Positions 1 through 8,467 of a DNA stretch of 64,000 nucleotides are shown here, one piece after another (positions within the stretch are counted from its first letter, which is position 1; each line of letters starts with the position of its first letter). The notes under the pieces were generated by a model. That model did not search any database. It saw only the letters and a list, made by a program, of their open reading frames with translations, and was not told the DNA's origin. This stretch comes from Streptomyces antibioticus. Lineage in GTDB: Bacteria > Actinomycetota > Actinomycetes > Streptomycetales > Streptomycetaceae. The translations under genes and the position numbers were made by a program. The DNA is taken from positions 1,492,452 to 1,556,451 of the forward strand of contig NZ_CM007717.1 of assembly GCF_002019855.1 (NCBI RefSeq). Direction: 5' to 3'.

Positions 1-949
1 CCTGGTGGCGTCCGGGCGCGGCCCGACGGACCGGGACGTGGACCGGGTCTCGGCGACCATCAAGACCATCAAGGACCAGAACGAGGGCGTCGAGGTGTGC
101 GCCTGCCTCGGCCTGCTCTCCGAGGGCCAGGCCGAGCGGCTGCGCGAGGCGGGCGCGGACGCCTACAACCACAACCTGAACACCTCCGAGGCGACCTACG
201 GGGACATCACGACCACCCACACGTACGCCGATCGGGTGGACACGGTGCGCAAGGCGCACGCGGCGGGGCTCTCGGCGTGCTCCGGTCTGATCGCCGGTAT
301 GGGCGAGTCGGACGAGGACCTGGTGGACGTGGTCTTCTCGCTGCGCGAGCTGGACCCGGACTCGGTGCCGGTCAACTTCCTCATCCCGTTCGAGGGCACC
401 CCGCTGGCCAAGGAGTGGAACCTCACCCCGCAGCGCTGTCTGCGCATCCTGGCGATGGTCCGGTTCGTCTGCCCGGACATCGAGGTCCGGATCGCGGGCG
501 GCCGCGAGGTCCATCTGCGCACGCTCCAGCCGCTCGCCCTGCACCTGGCCAACTCGATCTTCCTCGGCGACTACCTCACCAGTGAGGGCCAGGCGGGCAA
601 GGCCGACCTGGAGATGATCGCGGACGCCGGGTTCGAGGTGGAGGGCACGGGCGAGGTGACCCTGCCGGAGCACCGGGCGGCGAGGGCCGGGGGCGGCGGG
701 TGCGGGTCACACGCGGAGGCCGGCGGGTGCGGTGGTTCCGCTGGGTGCGGGTCGCACGACGAGGGCGGTGCGTGCGGATCGCACGGGGGCGGTGGTGTGT
801 GCGGGTCCGTGCCGGCCGCGGCCCCTGCTCCCGACAAGGCAGCCGCCGCCGTCGCCACGGCTGCGGAGCCCGTCGTCGGCGAGGCGCGTCCCGACCTGGT
901 CGCCGTACGCCGTCGGGGCACCGGAACGGACCTCGCGCCCAATGCCTGA
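1..949 (+). CDS. bioB: Biotin synthase BioB, 5'-truncated by the window, with Cys/Gly/Ser/His repeat tail
   Basis: Radical-SAM enzyme that inserts sulfur into dethiobiotin, the last step of biotin synthesis. The frame is open from base 2, so the N-terminus with the CxxxCxxC iron-sulfur motif lies outside the window. Visible BioB features are [10 protein letters not shown] and [13 protein letters not shown] (the conserved [2Fe-2S] cluster cysteines), AYNHNLNTS, and [11 protein letters not shown] with the Arg ligand. After the normal BioB end there is an extension of roughly 90 residues. It contains five cysteines in CGSH-type repeats at 701-802, then an Ala/Pro-rich linker and a basic end ([16 protein letters not shown]). 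Its stop overlaps the bioA start by 8 bp, so it is first in a bioBAD operon. Confidence 0.95.
   Translation, partial: LVASGRGPTDRDVDRVSATIKTIKDQNEGVEVCACLGLLSEGQAERLREAGADAYNHNLNTSEATYGDITTTHTYADRVDTVRKAHAAGLSACSGLIAGMGESDEDLVDVVFSLRELDPDSVPVNFLIPFEGTPLAKEWNLTPQRCLRILAMVRFVCPDIEVRIAGGREVHLRTLQPLALHLANSIFLGDYLTSEGQAGKADLEMIADAGFEVEGTGEVTLPEHRAARAGGGGCGSHAEAGGCGGSAGCGSHDEGGACGSHGGGGVCGSVPAAAPAPDKAAAAVATAAEPVVGEARPDLVAVRRRGTGTDLAPNA
701..805 (+). repeat. In-frame CGSH-type repeat in bioB C-terminus
   Basis: TGC codons occur at 701, 728, 746, 773 and 800, spaced 27, 18, 27 and 27 bp (9, 6, 9 and 9 residues). Three of them read CGSH, one CGGS and the last CGS. The unit is Gly-rich with single His or acidic residues, which looks like a repeat-expanded metal-binding-type tail. 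Confidence 0.8.
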
Positions 950-2222
950 ACTGCCCGTCACCGAGCTGCTGGAGCTGGACCGGCGGCATGTGTGGCATCC
1001 CTACGGTCCGATGCCGGGCCGGGCCGAACCGCTCGTCGTGGAGTCGGCGAGCGGGGTCCGGCTCCGCCTCGCGGACGGCTCGGGCGAGCTGGTCGACGGC
1101 ATGTCGTCCTGGTGGTCGGCGATCCACGGCTACAACCACCCGGTGCTCAACGAGGCCGCGCGCGAGCAGCTCGGCCGGATGAGCCATGTGATGTTCGGCG
1201 GGCTCACCCACGAGCCCGCCGTACGGCTGGCGAAGCACCTTGTCGACATGTCGCCCGAGGGTCTTGAGCATGTGTTCCTCGCCGACTCGGGGTCCGTGTC
1301 GGTCGAGGTCGCGGTGAAGATGTGCCTCCAGTACTGGCGTTCGCTCGGCCGTCCGGCCAAGCGGCGGCTGCTGACCTGGCGGGGCGGCTACCACGGCGAC
1401 ACCTGGCAGCCGATGTCGGTGTGCGACCCGGACGGCGGGATGCACGACCTGTGGACCGGGGTGCTGCCGCGCCAGGTCTTCGTGGACGCGCCGCCCACGG
1501 AGTACGACGAGGAGTACGCCGAGCTGCTGCGGTCCGCGATCGAGCGGCACGCCGACGAACTGGCCGCGGTGATCGTGGAGCCGGTGGTGCAGGGCGCGGG
1601 CGGGATGCGGTTCCACTCCCCCGGGTATCTGCGGGTGCTGCGCGAGGCGTGCGACGCGCACGACGTCCTGCTGGTGTTCGACGAGATCGCGACCGGGTTC
1701 GGCCGTACGGGCGCGCTGTTCGCGGCGGGGCACGCGGCGGTGACGCCGGATGTGATGTGCCTCGGCAAGGCGCTGACCGGCGGCTATCTGACGATGGCGG
1801 CGACGCTGTGCACCACGCGGGTGGCCGACGGGATCTCGCGGGGCGAGGTGCCGGTGCTGGCGCACGGCCCGACGTTCATGGGCAATCCGCTGGCGGCGGC
1901 CGTCGCCTGCGCCTCGGTCGAACTGCTGCTCGGCCAGGACTGGCTCGCGGAGGTCAAGCGGATCGAGTCGGGCCTGCGGGAGGGGCTGGCGCCGGCCGCC
2001 GACCTGCCCGGGGTGCGCGACGTCCGGGTCCTGGGCGCGATCGGCGTCGTCCAGCTCGACCACGAGGTGGACATGCGGGCCGCCACGGCGGCGGCCGTAC
2101 GGGAGGGCGTGTGGCTGCGCCCCTTCCGCGACCTGGTGTACACGATGCCGCCGTACGTCACCGGTGACGTCGATGTGGCCCGGATCGCGCGCGCGGTGTG
2201 CGCGGCCGCGCGGGAGGGATGA
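942..2222 (+). CDS. bioA: Adenosylmethionine-8-amino-7-oxononanoate aminotransferase BioA
   Basis: PLP enzyme converting KAPA to DAPA with SAM as amino donor. The 426-residue product is family length. It starts [13 protein letters not shown], has [13 protein letters not shown], the [12 protein letters not shown] block, and PLP lysine K276 in [10 protein letters not shown]. The ATG at 942 is chosen because the family N-terminus begins there, although the frame is open to 732. It overlaps the end of bioB and its TGA overlaps the bioD ATG (ATGA at 2219-2222), indicating translational coupling. Confidence 0.97.
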   Translation: MPELPVTELLELDRRHVWHPYGPMPGRAEPLVVESASGVRLRLADGSGELVDGMSSWWSAIHGYNHPVLNEAAREQLGRMSHVMFGGLTHEPAVRLAKHLVDMSPEGLEHVFLADSGSVSVEVAVKMCLQYWRSLGRPAKRRLLTWRGGYHGDTWQPMSVCDPDGGMHDLWTGVLPRQVFVDAPPTEYDEEYAELLRSAIERHADELAAVIVEPVVQGAGGMRFHSPGYLRVLREACDAHDVLLVFDEIATGFGRTGALFAAGHAAVTPDVMCLGKALTGGYLTMAATLCTTRVADGISRGEVPVLAHGPTFMGNPLAAAVACASVELLLGQDWLAEVKRIESGLREGLAPAADLPGVRDVRVLGAIGVVQLDHEVDMRAATAAAVREGVWLRPFRDLVYTMPPYVTGDVDVARIARAVCAAAREG

Positions 2223-2956
2223 CCATGCCGATCCTGGTGATCACGGGGACGGGCACGGAGGTCGGCAAGACCGTCACGACGGCGGCCGTCGCCGCCTCCG
2301 CGCTCGCGGCGGGCCGTACGGTCGCCGTCCTCAAGGCCGCGCAGACCGGCGTACGGCCGGACGAGCGGGGCGACGCGGACGAGGTCGCGCGGCTCGCGGG
2401 TGCGGTGACGACGGCCGAACTGGCCCGCTATCCCGAGCCGTTGGCGCCCGGGACGGCGGCCCGGCGGGCGGGCATGACGCCGGTGCGGCCGTACGACGTG
2501 GTGCAGGCGGCGCACAAGCTGGCCGTGGAGCACGACTTGGTGCTGGTCGAGGGCGCGGGCGGTCTCCTCGTCCGCTTCGACGAGGCGGGCGGCACACTGG
2601 CCGACGCGGCGGAGGCCCTGCGGGCACCGGTGCTGGTGGTGGCGACGGCGGGCCTCGGCACCCTCAACACCACCGAGCTGACGGCCCGTGAACTACGGCG
2701 TCGTGGCCTGGAGTTGCTCGGCGTGGTGATCGGCGGCTGGCCCGACTCCCCCGACCTGGCGATGCGCTGCAACGTCACCGACCTCCCGGAGGTCGCGGCC
2801 GCCCCCCTGCTGGGCGCGATCCCGATGGGCGTGGGCACACTCCCGCCCCCCGAGTTCCGCACCGAGGCCCCGACCTGGCTGGCCCCCCGCCTGGACGGCA
2901 ACTGGGATGCGGACGCGTTCCGCCGCCGCGCGACGAACGGGCCGAGGGCGGACTGA
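2219..2956 (+). CDS. bioD: ATP-dependent dethiobiotin synthetase BioD
   Basis: Closes the ureido ring of dethiobiotin from DAPA, CO2 and ATP. The 245-residue product has the P-loop GTGTEVGKT at residues 10-18, KAAQTGV, and VEGAGGLLV of the ATP-grasping face. The ATG at 2219 overlaps the bioA stop (ATGA); a second ATG at 2225 is an alternative start. It is the last gene of the bioBAD operon. No bioF is seen in the window. Confidence 0.96.
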   Translation: MTMPILVITGTGTEVGKTVTTAAVAASALAAGRTVAVLKAAQTGVRPDERGDADEVARLAGAVTTAELARYPEPLAPGTAARRAGMTPVRPYDVVQAAHKLAVEHDLVLVEGAGGLLVRFDEAGGTLADAAEALRAPVLVVATAGLGTLNTTELTARELRRRGLELLGVVIGGWPDSPDLAMRCNVTDLPEVAAAPLLGAIPMGVGTLPPPEFRTEAPTWLAPRLDGNWDADAFRRRATNGPRAD

Positions 2957-2994
2957 CCGCCGGGCTCGGCGGAGCGGGCGGGGGCTCCACGCGA

Positions 2995-3021
2995 CGTGGG
3001 GCGGTCAAGCACCGCCCCACG
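2995..3021 (+). terminator. Perfect 11-bp stem-loop, probable bioBAD terminator
   Basis: CGTGGGGCGGT (2995-3005), loop CAAGC, ACCGCCCCACG (3011-3021). It lies 39 bp after the bioD stop and has no T-tract, as is common for Streptomyces terminators. A degraded copy with one fewer G is at 3257-3280. Confidence 0.6.
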
Positions 3022-3379
3022 CCCCCATACCGGCGGCCGGACCGCGGCGGCCTCACCCCGGAGCACCCCTCGGGCAACCCACCGGACCGGACCCGCCGAC
3101 GGCCGGTGCCGACGTCGCGCAGCGCCGGGCTCGCCGACGCGGACGCAGCTCGGCATGGCACGCGGAGGGCAGGTAGCGCACACCACCCGGCACCCGCGGC
3201 GTGCGATGCGGATGCCACCGGGCCGCCCCGGCGCGGGCGGGGGGGCTCCACGCGGCGTGGGCGGTCAAGTACCGCCCCACCCCCCGTACCGGTGGCCGGA
3301 CCACGGCGGCCTCGCCCTGGAGCACCCCTCGGGCAACCCAAACCCGACCCGCCGACGCGGACGCGGCTCGGCATGGCAC

Positions 3380-3401
3380 GCGGGGCGGTCAGGTGCCCCG
3401 C
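3380..3401 (+). repeat. Stem-loop at end of repeat copy 2
   Basis: GCGGGGC (3380-3386), 8-nt loop, GCCCCGC (3395-3401). It occupies the position where copy 1 has diverged. Confidence 0.45.
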
Positions 3402-3615
3402 ACGGACCGATACCCGAGGCCCGTCCCGTGCGGGCGGCGGCGGCGCGGCGTCGTAGCCGGTGACCGGTGCGCGCGCCGCCCCCGTACTCAGGGCCGGGAC
3501 CGTCGCGCGTTGCCGCAGGGCTCCCCGGCGGGGCCCGTTCCCTGGCGGTGAGGTGTCGTGGGGCTCTACGGGGGAGACTGAGGGTAAGGCTCGTCGTCCT
3601 CGGGTGGAGGTTGTC

Positions 3616-4272
3616 ATGGCGAGACGGTCCGATGCCGCCGTGCATCATCCGGTGTTCGCCCGTTGGTATGCCCGGTTCAGTGTCGCCGCCGAGACGCGGG
3701 GCGGGCTGGGTGTCGTGCGGGAGCGGTTGCTCGGTGGGCTGGCCGGGCGGGTCATCGAGGTGGGGGCCGGGAACGGGATGAACTTCTCGCACTATCCCGG
3801 TGCCGTCAGCGAGGTCGTCGCCATCGAGCCGGAGGGGCGGTTGCGGGAGCTGGCGCGGGAGGCCGCCCTGCGTGCCGAGGTGCCCGTGGACGTGGTGCCG
3901 GGGGTGGCGGAGGCACTGCCGGTCAAGAGCGAGGCGTTCGACGCGGCCGTGGTGTCGTTGGTGCTGTGCAGTGTGCGGGACGTGCCGCGCGTGCTCGGGG
4001 AGTTGCGGCGGGTGCTGCGGCCCGGGGGCGAGGTGCGGTTCCTCGAACACGGGCCGGGTGGCGGGCGGGCGATGCGGTTCACGCAGCGCGCGCTGGACCG
4101 TACGGTGTGGCCCCCGCTCGTCGGCGGCTGTCATCTCACCCGGGACACGGTGTCCGCCCTGCGGGACGCGGGGTTCACGCTCGGGCCGTACCGGCGGATC
4201 ACACTGCCGGAGGAGGGGCCGAGGCTGCCGTACTCGTACTGTGTGCTCGGAAGCGCGGTGCGGCCCTCATAG
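3616..4272 (+). CDS. Class I SAM-dependent methyltransferase (type 11)
   Basis: The 218-residue product has SAM motif I EVGAGNGMNF, the acidic ribose-binding IEPE, and a post-motif AFDAAVVSLVLCSVRD typical of UbiE/type-11 methyltransferases. The substrate is unknown; membrane lipid or quinone methylation is only a family-based possibility. The ATG at 3616 is preceded by GGTGGAGG (3603-3610). Its stop overlaps the convergent toxin-like gene by 6 bp (4267-4272). Confidence 0.85.
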   Translation: MARRSDAAVHHPVFARWYARFSVAAETRGGLGVVRERLLGGLAGRVIEVGAGNGMNFSHYPGAVSEVVAIEPEGRLRELAREAALRAEVPVDVVPGVAEALPVKSEAFDAAVVSLVLCSVRDVPRVLGELRRVLRPGGEVRFLEHGPGGGRAMRFTQRALDRTVWPPLVGGCHLTRDTVSALRDAGFTLGPYRRITLPEEGPRLPYSYCVLGSAVRPS

Positions 4273-4641
4273 GCTCCAGCGGCGCAGTTCGCGGGCGATG
4301 TCCTGGACGCCCGCCTCGCCGCTCGCGACCAACTGGGCCAGGGCCCGGACCTGTTCGGGCGTGGTGGCGACCTTCAGACCGCTGGCGACGAGATAGGCGT
4401 ACGCCACGGCAACCGCGAAGAGCGCGTTGGACCGCTCCAACGCCGGTACGTGGATGAGGAGTTGGAGGAGGGACGCGGCACGGGCGGCGGGGTCGTCGTA
4501 GACGGGGACGTCGAAGATCTCGGCCTGGTGGCGGGCGACCGCCGCGACCAGGGCGCCCCAGTCGGTGACCTGGGGGTCCCCCGGGGTGCGCTGTTCGGCG
4601 AGCATGAGGAGCCAGGCGAGGTCGATGCGGAGATCGTTCAA
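4267..4641 (-). CDS. Degenerate Fic/Doc-like toxin-component protein
   Basis: The 124-residue mostly helical protein follows a ribbon-helix-helix antitoxin gene by only 4 bp, the normal order for a toxin-antitoxin pair. The LLIHVPALERSNALF...YLVASG stretch aligns with the Doc/Fic core. However, the catalytic HxFx(D/G)xN(K/G)R motif is not intact: the His is two residues too far from the Asn, and K/R and R are replaced by Ala and Leu. AMPylation or phosphorylation activity is therefore doubtful. The pair may be an inactive or altered-activity Fic-type module. Confidence 0.65.
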   Translation of the reverse strand: MNDLRIDLAWLLMLAEQRTPGDPQVTDWGALVAAVARHQAEIFDVPVYDDPAARAASLLQLLIHVPALERSNALFAVAVAYAYLVASGLKVATTPEQVRALAQLVASGEAGVQDIARELRRWSL

Positions 4642-4645
4642 GGGA

Positions 4646-4888
4646 TCAGCGACGACCTTCGCGCGCGCCGCCCTCGCGTTCCGCGCCGAACTCCTCCGCG
4701 AAGACGCCCTCGTACCGCTTCATGAAATCGGCCGCGGCCTCCACGAAGGTGTGGCCGACCTCGCCCGCGTCCCGTCTGACCAGCTCCTCGATGTAGCGGT
4801 TGACGCTCATGCCGCGGGCCGTGGCCCGCTCCCGGGCGGCCTGGGCCGTGCCCTCGTCCACGCGTACGTTGAGCTGGGTCTTCGCCAT
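4646..4888 (-). CDS. Ribbon-helix-helix antitoxin (HicB/Arc-like)
   Basis: The 80-residue protein starts AKTQLNVRVDEGTAQAARERATARGMSVNRYIEELVRRD, a textbook RHH fold (short beta strand then two helices) that would dimerise and bind DNA. The acidic C-terminal half (FMKRYEGVFAEEFG) is the likely toxin-binding part. It is first gene of a two-gene operon with the Fic-like gene. Two GACGCTAGC direct repeats upstream probably form its own operator. Confidence 0.8.
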   Translation of the reverse strand: MAKTQLNVRVDEGTAQAARERATARGMSVNRYIEELVRRDAGEVGHTFVEAAADFMKRYEGVFAEEFGAEREGGAREGRR

Positions 4889-4893
4889 ACCTC

Positions 4894-4916
4894 GACGCTA
4901 GCGCCGGGACGCTAGC
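4894..4916 (-). promoter_or_regulatory. Two GACGCTAGC repeats over the antitoxin promoter
   Basis: GACGCTAGC at 4894-4902 and 4908-4916, 14 bp apart, each containing the palindrome GCTAGC. On the minus strand the proximal copy supplies TAGCGT, a -10 box 6 nt before the antitoxin ATG. This is a typical layout for RHH autoregulation. Confidence 0.6.
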
Positions 4917-4925
4917 AGTCGCAAG

Positions 4926-4963
4926 GGCGCACCGGAATCGAAAAGCGATACCGGCTGTGCGCC
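4926..4963. repeat. Long interrupted hairpin between TA promoter and ABC exporter
   Basis: GGCGCAC (4926-4932) pairs with GTGCGCC (4957-4963), CGG with CCG, and ATCG with CGAT around loop AAAAG (4941-4945). That gives 14 base pairs with one 3-nt bulge and one mismatch. It may insulate the divergent transcripts or be an operator. Confidence 0.5.
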
Positions 4964-5018
4964 GGGTCACACTACCCTCGGCCGGACAGACGGGAAGAAG
5001 CGAGCCGAACCAGTCCGC

Positions 5019-5849
5019 GTGAGCGAGGAGGCTGTTTTGTCCACACCTGCTGCGGGGCCCGCCCCCGGTCCGGCCCCGGCACCCGCCCCGGCCGACGGGC
5101 CCGCCGCCCGCGCCCGCGCGCTGACCAAGGCGTACGGCTCGGGCGAGACGGCCGTGCTCGCGCTGGACTCGGTGGACGTGGCCATCGCGCGCGGCCGGTT
5201 CACCGCCGTCATGGGTCCCTCGGGTTCCGGCAAGTCCACGCTGATGCACTGTCTGGCGGGTCTGGACACCGTCTCGGCCGGTCAGGTGTGGATCGGCGAC
5301 ACCGAGATCACCGGTCTGAAGGACCGGGAGCTGACGCGGCTGCGGCGCGACCGGATCGGGTTCATGTTCCAGTCGTTCAACCTGATCCCGACGCTGAACG
5401 CGCTGGAGAACATCACCCTGCCCATGGACATCGCCGGGCAGAAGCCCGATCCGGAGTGGCTGGACCGGATCATCGACACGCTCGGACTGCGCGAACGGCT
5501 GAAGCACCGGCCGGCGCAGCTCTCCGGCGGCCAGCAGCAGCGGGTCGCCTGCGCCCGCGCGCTCGCCTCCCGCCCCGAGCTGATCTTCGCCGACGAGCCG
5601 ACCGGCAACCTGGACTCACGGGCCGGCCTCGAAGTGCTCGGCTTCCTGCGCGAGGCCGTGGACAGCCTGGGCCAGACGGTCGTCATGGTCACCCACGACC
5701 CGAACGCCGCCGCCCACTCCGACCTGGTGCTCTATCTCGCCGACGGCCGGATCGTGGACGAGATGGCCGAGCCCACGGCGGAGGCGGTGCTGGAGCGGAT
5801 GCGTCGCTTCTCCGGGAGCGGCGCCCGATCCGGCGCCTCCGAGGAGTGA
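5019..5849 (+). CDS. ABC transporter ATP-binding protein, MacB/LolD type
   Basis: Energises the FtsX-type permease encoded directly downstream. Walker A GPSGSGKS at 66-73, Q-loop MFQSFNLIP, signature LSGGQQQR at 168-175, Walker B LIFADEP at 188-194, and H-loop VTHDP. The N-terminus carries an Ala/Pro repeat (about residues 10-28), unusual for the family. Start choice: GTG at 5019 is the longest, but TTG at 5037 has GAGGAG 6 nt upstream and may be the real start. It ends 4 bp before the permease start. Confidence 0.93.
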   Translation: MSEEAVLSTPAAGPAPGPAPAPAPADGPAARARALTKAYGSGETAVLALDSVDVAIARGRFTAVMGPSGSGKSTLMHCLAGLDTVSAGQVWIGDTEITGLKDRELTRLRRDRIGFMFQSFNLIPTLNALENITLPMDIAGQKPDPEWLDRIIDTLGLRERLKHRPAQLSGGQQQRVACARALASRPELIFADEPTGNLDSRAGLEVLGFLREAVDSLGQTVVMVTHDPNAAAHSDLVLYLADGRIVDEMAEPTAEAVLERMRRFSGSGARSGASEE

Positions 5850-5853
5850 CCCG

Positions 5854-8421
5854 GTGCTGAAGGCCACCCTCAGGAGTTTCCTCGCGCACAAGGGGCGGCT
5901 GCTCCTCTCGGCGCTCGCCGTGGTGCTGTCCGTGGCGTTCGTCGCGGGCAGCCTGATCTTCTCGGACACGGTGACCCGTACCTTCGACCGGCTCTTCGCG
6001 TCGACGGCGGCGGACGTCTCCATCGAGCCGAAGGACGATCTGACCTCGTCCGTGCCGACCGGCGCCGTCCAGACCCTGCCCGCCTCCCTCGCCGCCGAGG
6101 TGGCCCGCGTCGACGGGGTCGCGGCGGCCCGCCCGGACGTGGGCGTGCAGAACATCACGGTCGTCGACAGCGAGAACGAGTCGGTGGGGCCGACCACCGG
6201 CGCCCCCACCATCGCCGCCGACTGGAACGTCACCGACCGCAGCCCCGTACGGCTCACCTCGGGGCGCGCCCCGCGCGGGGACGGCGAGGCGCTGCTCGAC
6301 GCGGACACCGCCGACAAGAAGCACGTGGACATCGGCGACACGCTCACCGTGATGGCCCAGCCGGGCACCTTCCGCGTCGAGATCGTCGGCATCGCCACCT
6401 TCCGCACCACCAACCCGGGTTCGGCCCTGGTCTTCCTCGACCCGAAGGCCGCCCCCGCCCTGCTGCTGGGCTCGGCGGACCTGGCGACCGGCGTCTCCGT
6501 GGACGCGGCGCCGGGCGTGACCGACGCCGAGCTGAAGCGCCGGGTGAGCGCCGCGCTCGGCCCGGGGCCGTACGAGGTGCGCACGGCCGACGAGCAGGCG
6601 AAGTCGTCGGCGGAGTCCCTGGGCGGGTTCCTCGACGTGATCAAGTACGTGATGCTCGGTTTCGCCGGGATCTCGGTGCTCGTGGGCGTCTTCCTGATCG
6701 TCAACACGTTCTCGATGCTGATCGCCCAGCGCACCCGCGAACTGGGCCTGCTGCGCGCCCTGGGCGCCGACCGCCGTCAGGTGCGGCGCTCGGTGCTCAC
6801 CGAGGCGGTGCTGCTCGGTCTGGTCGGTTCGACGCTGGGCCTCGCGGCCGGCATCGGGCTCGCCGCCGGGCTGATCCGGCTGATGAGCGCGTTCGGCATG
6901 AACCTCAAGACCACGGAGATGGTCGTCGGCTGGGGCACCCCGGTGGCGGCCTACGCCGTCGGCGTCGGCGTCACCTTCGTGGCGGCCTATCTCCCGGCCC
7001 GGCGCGCGGCCGCCGTCTCGCCGATGGCAGCCCTCGCGGACGCCGATGTGGCGGGCGTGGGACGGCCGTTGAAGGTCCGCGCGGTGGTCGGTTCGGTCCT
7101 CGGGGCGCTCGGCGCGGCCGCGCTGGCGGGCTGCGCGGTCTCCTCGCGTACGGCGTCGGCGGCCTCCCTGCTGGGGCTGGGCGTCGTGCTGACCCTGGTC
7201 GCGACCGTCGTCGCGGGCCCGCTGCTGGTGCGTCCGGTGATCCGGGTGCTGGGCGGGGCCTTCCCCGCCCTGTTCGGCACGGTCGGGCGGATGAGCCAGC
7301 GCAACGCCCTGCGCAACCCGCGCCGCACCGGTGCCACGGCGGCCGCGCTCATGGTCGGCCTGGCCCTGGTGGGCGGCATGTCGGTGGCGAGCGCCTCGAT
7401 GTCGAAGTCCTTCGACCAGCAGATCGACGACACGCTCGGCGCGGACTTCGTGGTCCAGAACGCCAACTACACGCCGTTCTCCCAGGAGGTCACGGACGCG
7501 GTGCGCGGCACCGACGGCGTCGGCCTCGTCGTACGGCAGCGGTTCGCGCCGGTCGCCGTCCGGCTGCCGGACGGCGACCGGGTCGAGACGACCGCCGCCG
7601 GGTACGACGACGGGGTCGACGACGTCGCCCATGTCACCTACGCGGCGGGCGACTCGGCGGCCGCGCTGGCCGAGGGCGCGATCGGCATGGACGCCGACTT
7701 CGCCGAGGACCACGGCGTACGGATCGGCAGCGTGCTCCCGGTCGAGTTCCCGGGCGGCCGCAAGACCGAGCTGAAGGTGACCGCGCTCACCGACCAGGAC
7801 GCCGCCGACGGGTTCGGGATGCAGGGCGGACTGTTCTTCGGGATCGCGACCGTCGAGAAGTACGTGCCCGGCGGCCAGGACTCCGCGCTGTACGTGAACG
7901 CGGCGGGCGACGGCGGCGCCGATCAGCTACGGCCCCGGCTGGAGCGGACCCTCGACGCGTACCCGCAGGTGCAGGCGCGCGACCAGGCCGACTACAAGAA
8001 GCTGGTGCACGACCAGATCGCCGTCCTGCTGTACCTCGTGTACGCGCTGCTCGGGCTGGCCATCGTCATCGCGGTGCTCGGCGTGGTCAACACCCTGGCG
8101 CTGTCGGTGGTCGAGCGGACCCGGGAGATCGGGCTGCTGCGGGCCATCGGTCTCGGCCGGCGGCAACTGCGCCGGATGATCCGGCTGGAGTCGGTCGTCA
8201 TCGCCGTCTTCGGCGCCGTCCTCGGGCTCGCGCTGGGCCTGGTGTGGGGCGTGTGCATACAGCAGGTACTGGCGCTCCAGGGCATGAAAGCCCTGGCCGT
8301 CCCGTGGGGCACTGTGGTCGCGGTGGTGATCGGCTCGGGGATCGTCGGAGTCGTGGCAGCGTTGCTCCCGGCGATGCGTGCATCCCGCATGAATGTGCTG
8401 GCGGCCATCGCCCACGAATGA
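5854..8421 (+). CDS. FtsX-family ABC transporter permease (MacB-like)
   Basis: The 855-residue permease has an N-terminal transmembrane helix (about 16-38), a large extracytoplasmic MacB periplasmic-core domain, and a three-helix FtsX domain (about 265-395). A central pair of helices (about 405-465), a second external domain and a second FtsX domain (about 725-850) follow. Both FtsX domains have the RTRE(L/I)GLLRA(L/I)G motif. The GTG start follows GAGGAG in the end of the ATPase gene. Substrate unknown; such exporters act on peptides, lipids or antibiotics. Confidence 0.93.
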   Translation: MLKATLRSFLAHKGRLLLSALAVVLSVAFVAGSLIFSDTVTRTFDRLFASTAADVSIEPKDDLTSSVPTGAVQTLPASLAAEVARVDGVAAARPDVGVQNITVVDSENESVGPTTGAPTIAADWNVTDRSPVRLTSGRAPRGDGEALLDADTADKKHVDIGDTLTVMAQPGTFRVEIVGIATFRTTNPGSALVFLDPKAAPALLLGSADLATGVSVDAAPGVTDAELKRRVSAALGPGPYEVRTADEQAKSSAESLGGFLDVIKYVMLGFAGISVLVGVFLIVNTFSMLIAQRTRELGLLRALGADRRQVRRSVLTEAVLLGLVGSTLGLAAGIGLAAGLIRLMSAFGMNLKTTEMVVGWGTPVAAYAVGVGVTFVAAYLPARRAAAVSPMAALADADVAGVGRPLKVRAVVGSVLGALGAAALAGCAVSSRTASAASLLGLGVVLTLVATVVAGPLLVRPVIRVLGGAFPALFGTVGRMSQRNALRNPRRTGATAAALMVGLALVGGMSVASASMSKSFDQQIDDTLGADFVVQNANYTPFSQEVTDAVRGTDGVGLVVRQRFAPVAVRLPDGDRVETTAAGYDDGVDDVAHVTYAAGDSAAALAEGAIGMDADFAEDHGVRIGSVLPVEFPGGRKTELKVTALTDQDAADGFGMQGGLFFGIATVEKYVPGGQDSALYVNAAGDGGADQLRPRLERTLDAYPQVQARDQADYKKLVHDQIAVLLYLVYALLGLAIVIAVLGVVNTLALSVVERTREIGLLRAIGLGRRQLRRMIRLESVVIAVFGAVLGLALGLVWGVCIQQVLALQGMKALAVPWGTVVAVVIGSGIVGVVAALLPAMRASRMNVLAAIAHE

Positions 8422-8467
8422 TGGAATCGCGACGAATGCTCAAGTCGGTTGCCACCGAGGAGAGTTC

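Larger units (their letters stand above)
2957..3615. repeat. Non-coding region with imperfect tandem duplication after bioD
   Basis: No convincing gene is present. The two copies are about 2981-3170 and 3241-3400. Shared landmarks in the same order are GGGGGCTCCACGCG, GCGGTCAAG(C/T)ACCGCCCCAC, CCGGACC(G/A)CGGCGGCCTC, GAGCACCCCTCGGGCAACCC, CCCGCCGACG, and GCTCGGCATGGCACGCGG. Copy 2 lacks part of copy 1 near the 3' end. Stem-loops lie at the head of copy 1 (2995-3021) and at 3380-3401. Short ORFs in several frames exist only because the repeat has no stop codons. Confidence 0.75.

Noticed and set aside
2775..3617. Minus-strand 280-codon ORF in the post-bioD repeat with repeated Pro/Arg motifs
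   Set aside because: Translation repeats only because the DNA repeats; frames differ between copies, there is no start-site signal, and it overlaps bioD.
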